NCBI GenBank assembly: GCA_016208465.1
Contig: JACQXZ010000066.1
Span: 1-33,040, forward strand
From: Actinomycetota bacterium
Lineage (GTDB): Bacteria > Actinomycetota > Aquicultoria > JACQXZ01
Reading direction: 5' to 3'
DNA: 33,040 nt
Made by a program: the position numbers and the translations under genes. The notes beneath the pieces are model-generated. The model was not told where the DNA came from. It searched no databases and saw only the letters and a list, made by a program, of their open reading frames with translations. How positions within the stretch are numbered: the stretch's first letter is position 1; every line of letters begins with the position of its first letter. Positions 32,484 to 33,040 of the stretch are shown here, one piece after another.

Positions 32484-33040
32484 ATGGTTAGACTATTAAC
32501 TTACACGCCAGAAGAACAGCTAAGGGATAATATCCGGATTGATCAATTAAAACAATATCTTGAAAATAAAAATTCTTTAATCTGGATCGATTTAGAAAAA
32601 CCGTCAAATGAAGAATTTTCTATTTTAAAGAATGTTTTTAATTTTCATCCGCTGGCAATTGAAGACTGCGTAAGTAAATTCCATCTCCCCAAAATAGACG
32701 ATTATGAAAATTATCTTTTTTTAATCTGGCACAGCCTGATTGATGATGAAAAAACAGCCCGTCTTGAAACCACTGAGGTTGATATGTTTATAGGACCGAA
32801 CTATCTGGTCACTTTTCACGCTGAAAAAATATCCGAAATAGACAACTTGTATAACAATGTTTTAAAACATGCGGATTTATTAAAAACAGGTGTTGATATT
32901 CTTCTTCACAGTCTGCTTGATGATATTACTGATAAATATTTTCCTCTTCTTGACAGAATAAGCGATAAAATAGATTTGCTTGAAGACAAAATGTTTTCTG
33001 AGCCAACCAGAGAAGATTTAAGAGATTTATTTGTAATCAA
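32484..33040 (+). CDS. corA: CorA-family Mg2+/Co2+ transporter, N-terminal part (cut by window end)
   Basis: The first 185 codons are present and the frame is still open at the edge. LIWIDLEKPSNEEF, FHPLAIEDC, PKIDDYENYLFLIWHSL and FIGPNYLVTFH are the typical cytosolic funnel domain of CorA transporters. The two C-terminal membrane helices and the GMN motif lie outside the window. It is probably co-transcribed with PEP carboxylase, a Mg2+-dependent enzyme. Confidence 0.9.
   Translation, partial: MVRLLTYTPEEQLRDNIRIDQLKQYLENKNSLIWIDLEKPSNEEFSILKNVFNFHPLAIEDCVSKFHLPKIDDYENYLFLIWHSLIDDEKTARLETTEVDMFIGPNYLVTFHAEKISEIDNLYNNVLKHADLLKTGVDILLHSLLDDITDKYFPLLDRISDKIDLLEDKMFSEPTREDLRDLFVI

Overview
The window is AT-rich bacterial chromosome that is almost fully coding, with nearly every gene on the plus strand. 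The gene order aroH–hisC–aroF–tyrA–aroA–cmk–plsC–ispH–DUF512–der–plsY–gpsA–hup resembles the arrangement seen in many Clostridia and some uncultured phyla. A 2-hydroxyacyl-CoA dehydratase-like protein, a DUF512 radical SAM protein and LytB/IspH (Fe-S enzymes) point to an anaerobe. The archaeal-type PEP carboxylase and the many short palindromic intergenic repeats are also seen in uncultured candidate phyla. I cannot assign a genus or phylum from sequence reading alone.

Layout. 1-844: C-terminal end of a secreted protein with 105-residue repeats. 952-2650: a minus-strand 2-hydroxyacyl-CoA dehydratase-family gene and a divergent histidine phosphatase. 2651-3205: a non-coding, partly structured stretch. 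3206-8382: a defence block of type III restriction-modification genes in the order res-mod, followed by a HicB/HicA toxin-antitoxin pair. 8630-20571: a long housekeeping series in which the first five genes make chorismate-derived aromatic amino acid precursors (DAHP synthase, EPSP synthase, chorismate mutase, prephenate dehydrogenase, an aminotransferase). The rest cover nucleotide (cmk), phospholipid (plsC, plsY, gpsA), isoprenoid (ispH) and ribosome assembly (der) functions. 20695-20967: a small HU gene with its own promoter candidate and a clear terminator.

20968-24559 is an accessory patch. It holds the 3' half of a tRNA-Pro(GGG), a small membrane protein, a REP-associated (RAYT/IS200-like) transposase with a premature stop and perfect terminal inverted repeats, a Panacea-type antitoxin with a RelE-like toxin, and an N-acetylmuramoyl-L-alanine amidase that has lost its GHGG zinc motif. 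24583-29802 carries an O-methyltransferase, a cupin, a second methyltransferase, a propeller lipoprotein, a DUF2007 protein, an ABM-like protein and a WrbA-like flavoprotein. 29978-30669 is a class I glutamine amidotransferase broken by a one-base frameshift. The window ends with archaeal-type PEP carboxylase and a CorA-type Mg2+ transporter cut off by the edge.

The most notable observations are: (i) decaying or mobile features concentrated at 21-24 kb, including a possible tRNA attachment-site remnant; (ii) the RAYT element with a solo copy of its terminal repeat 3.5 kb away; (iii) several families of palindromic repeats sitting in nearly every sizeable gap of the housekeeping operon; and (iv) two genes disabled at catalytic motifs. 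I did not find a convincing wholly new multi-gene system. The toxin-antitoxin and restriction modules belong to known families in less usual gene orders.
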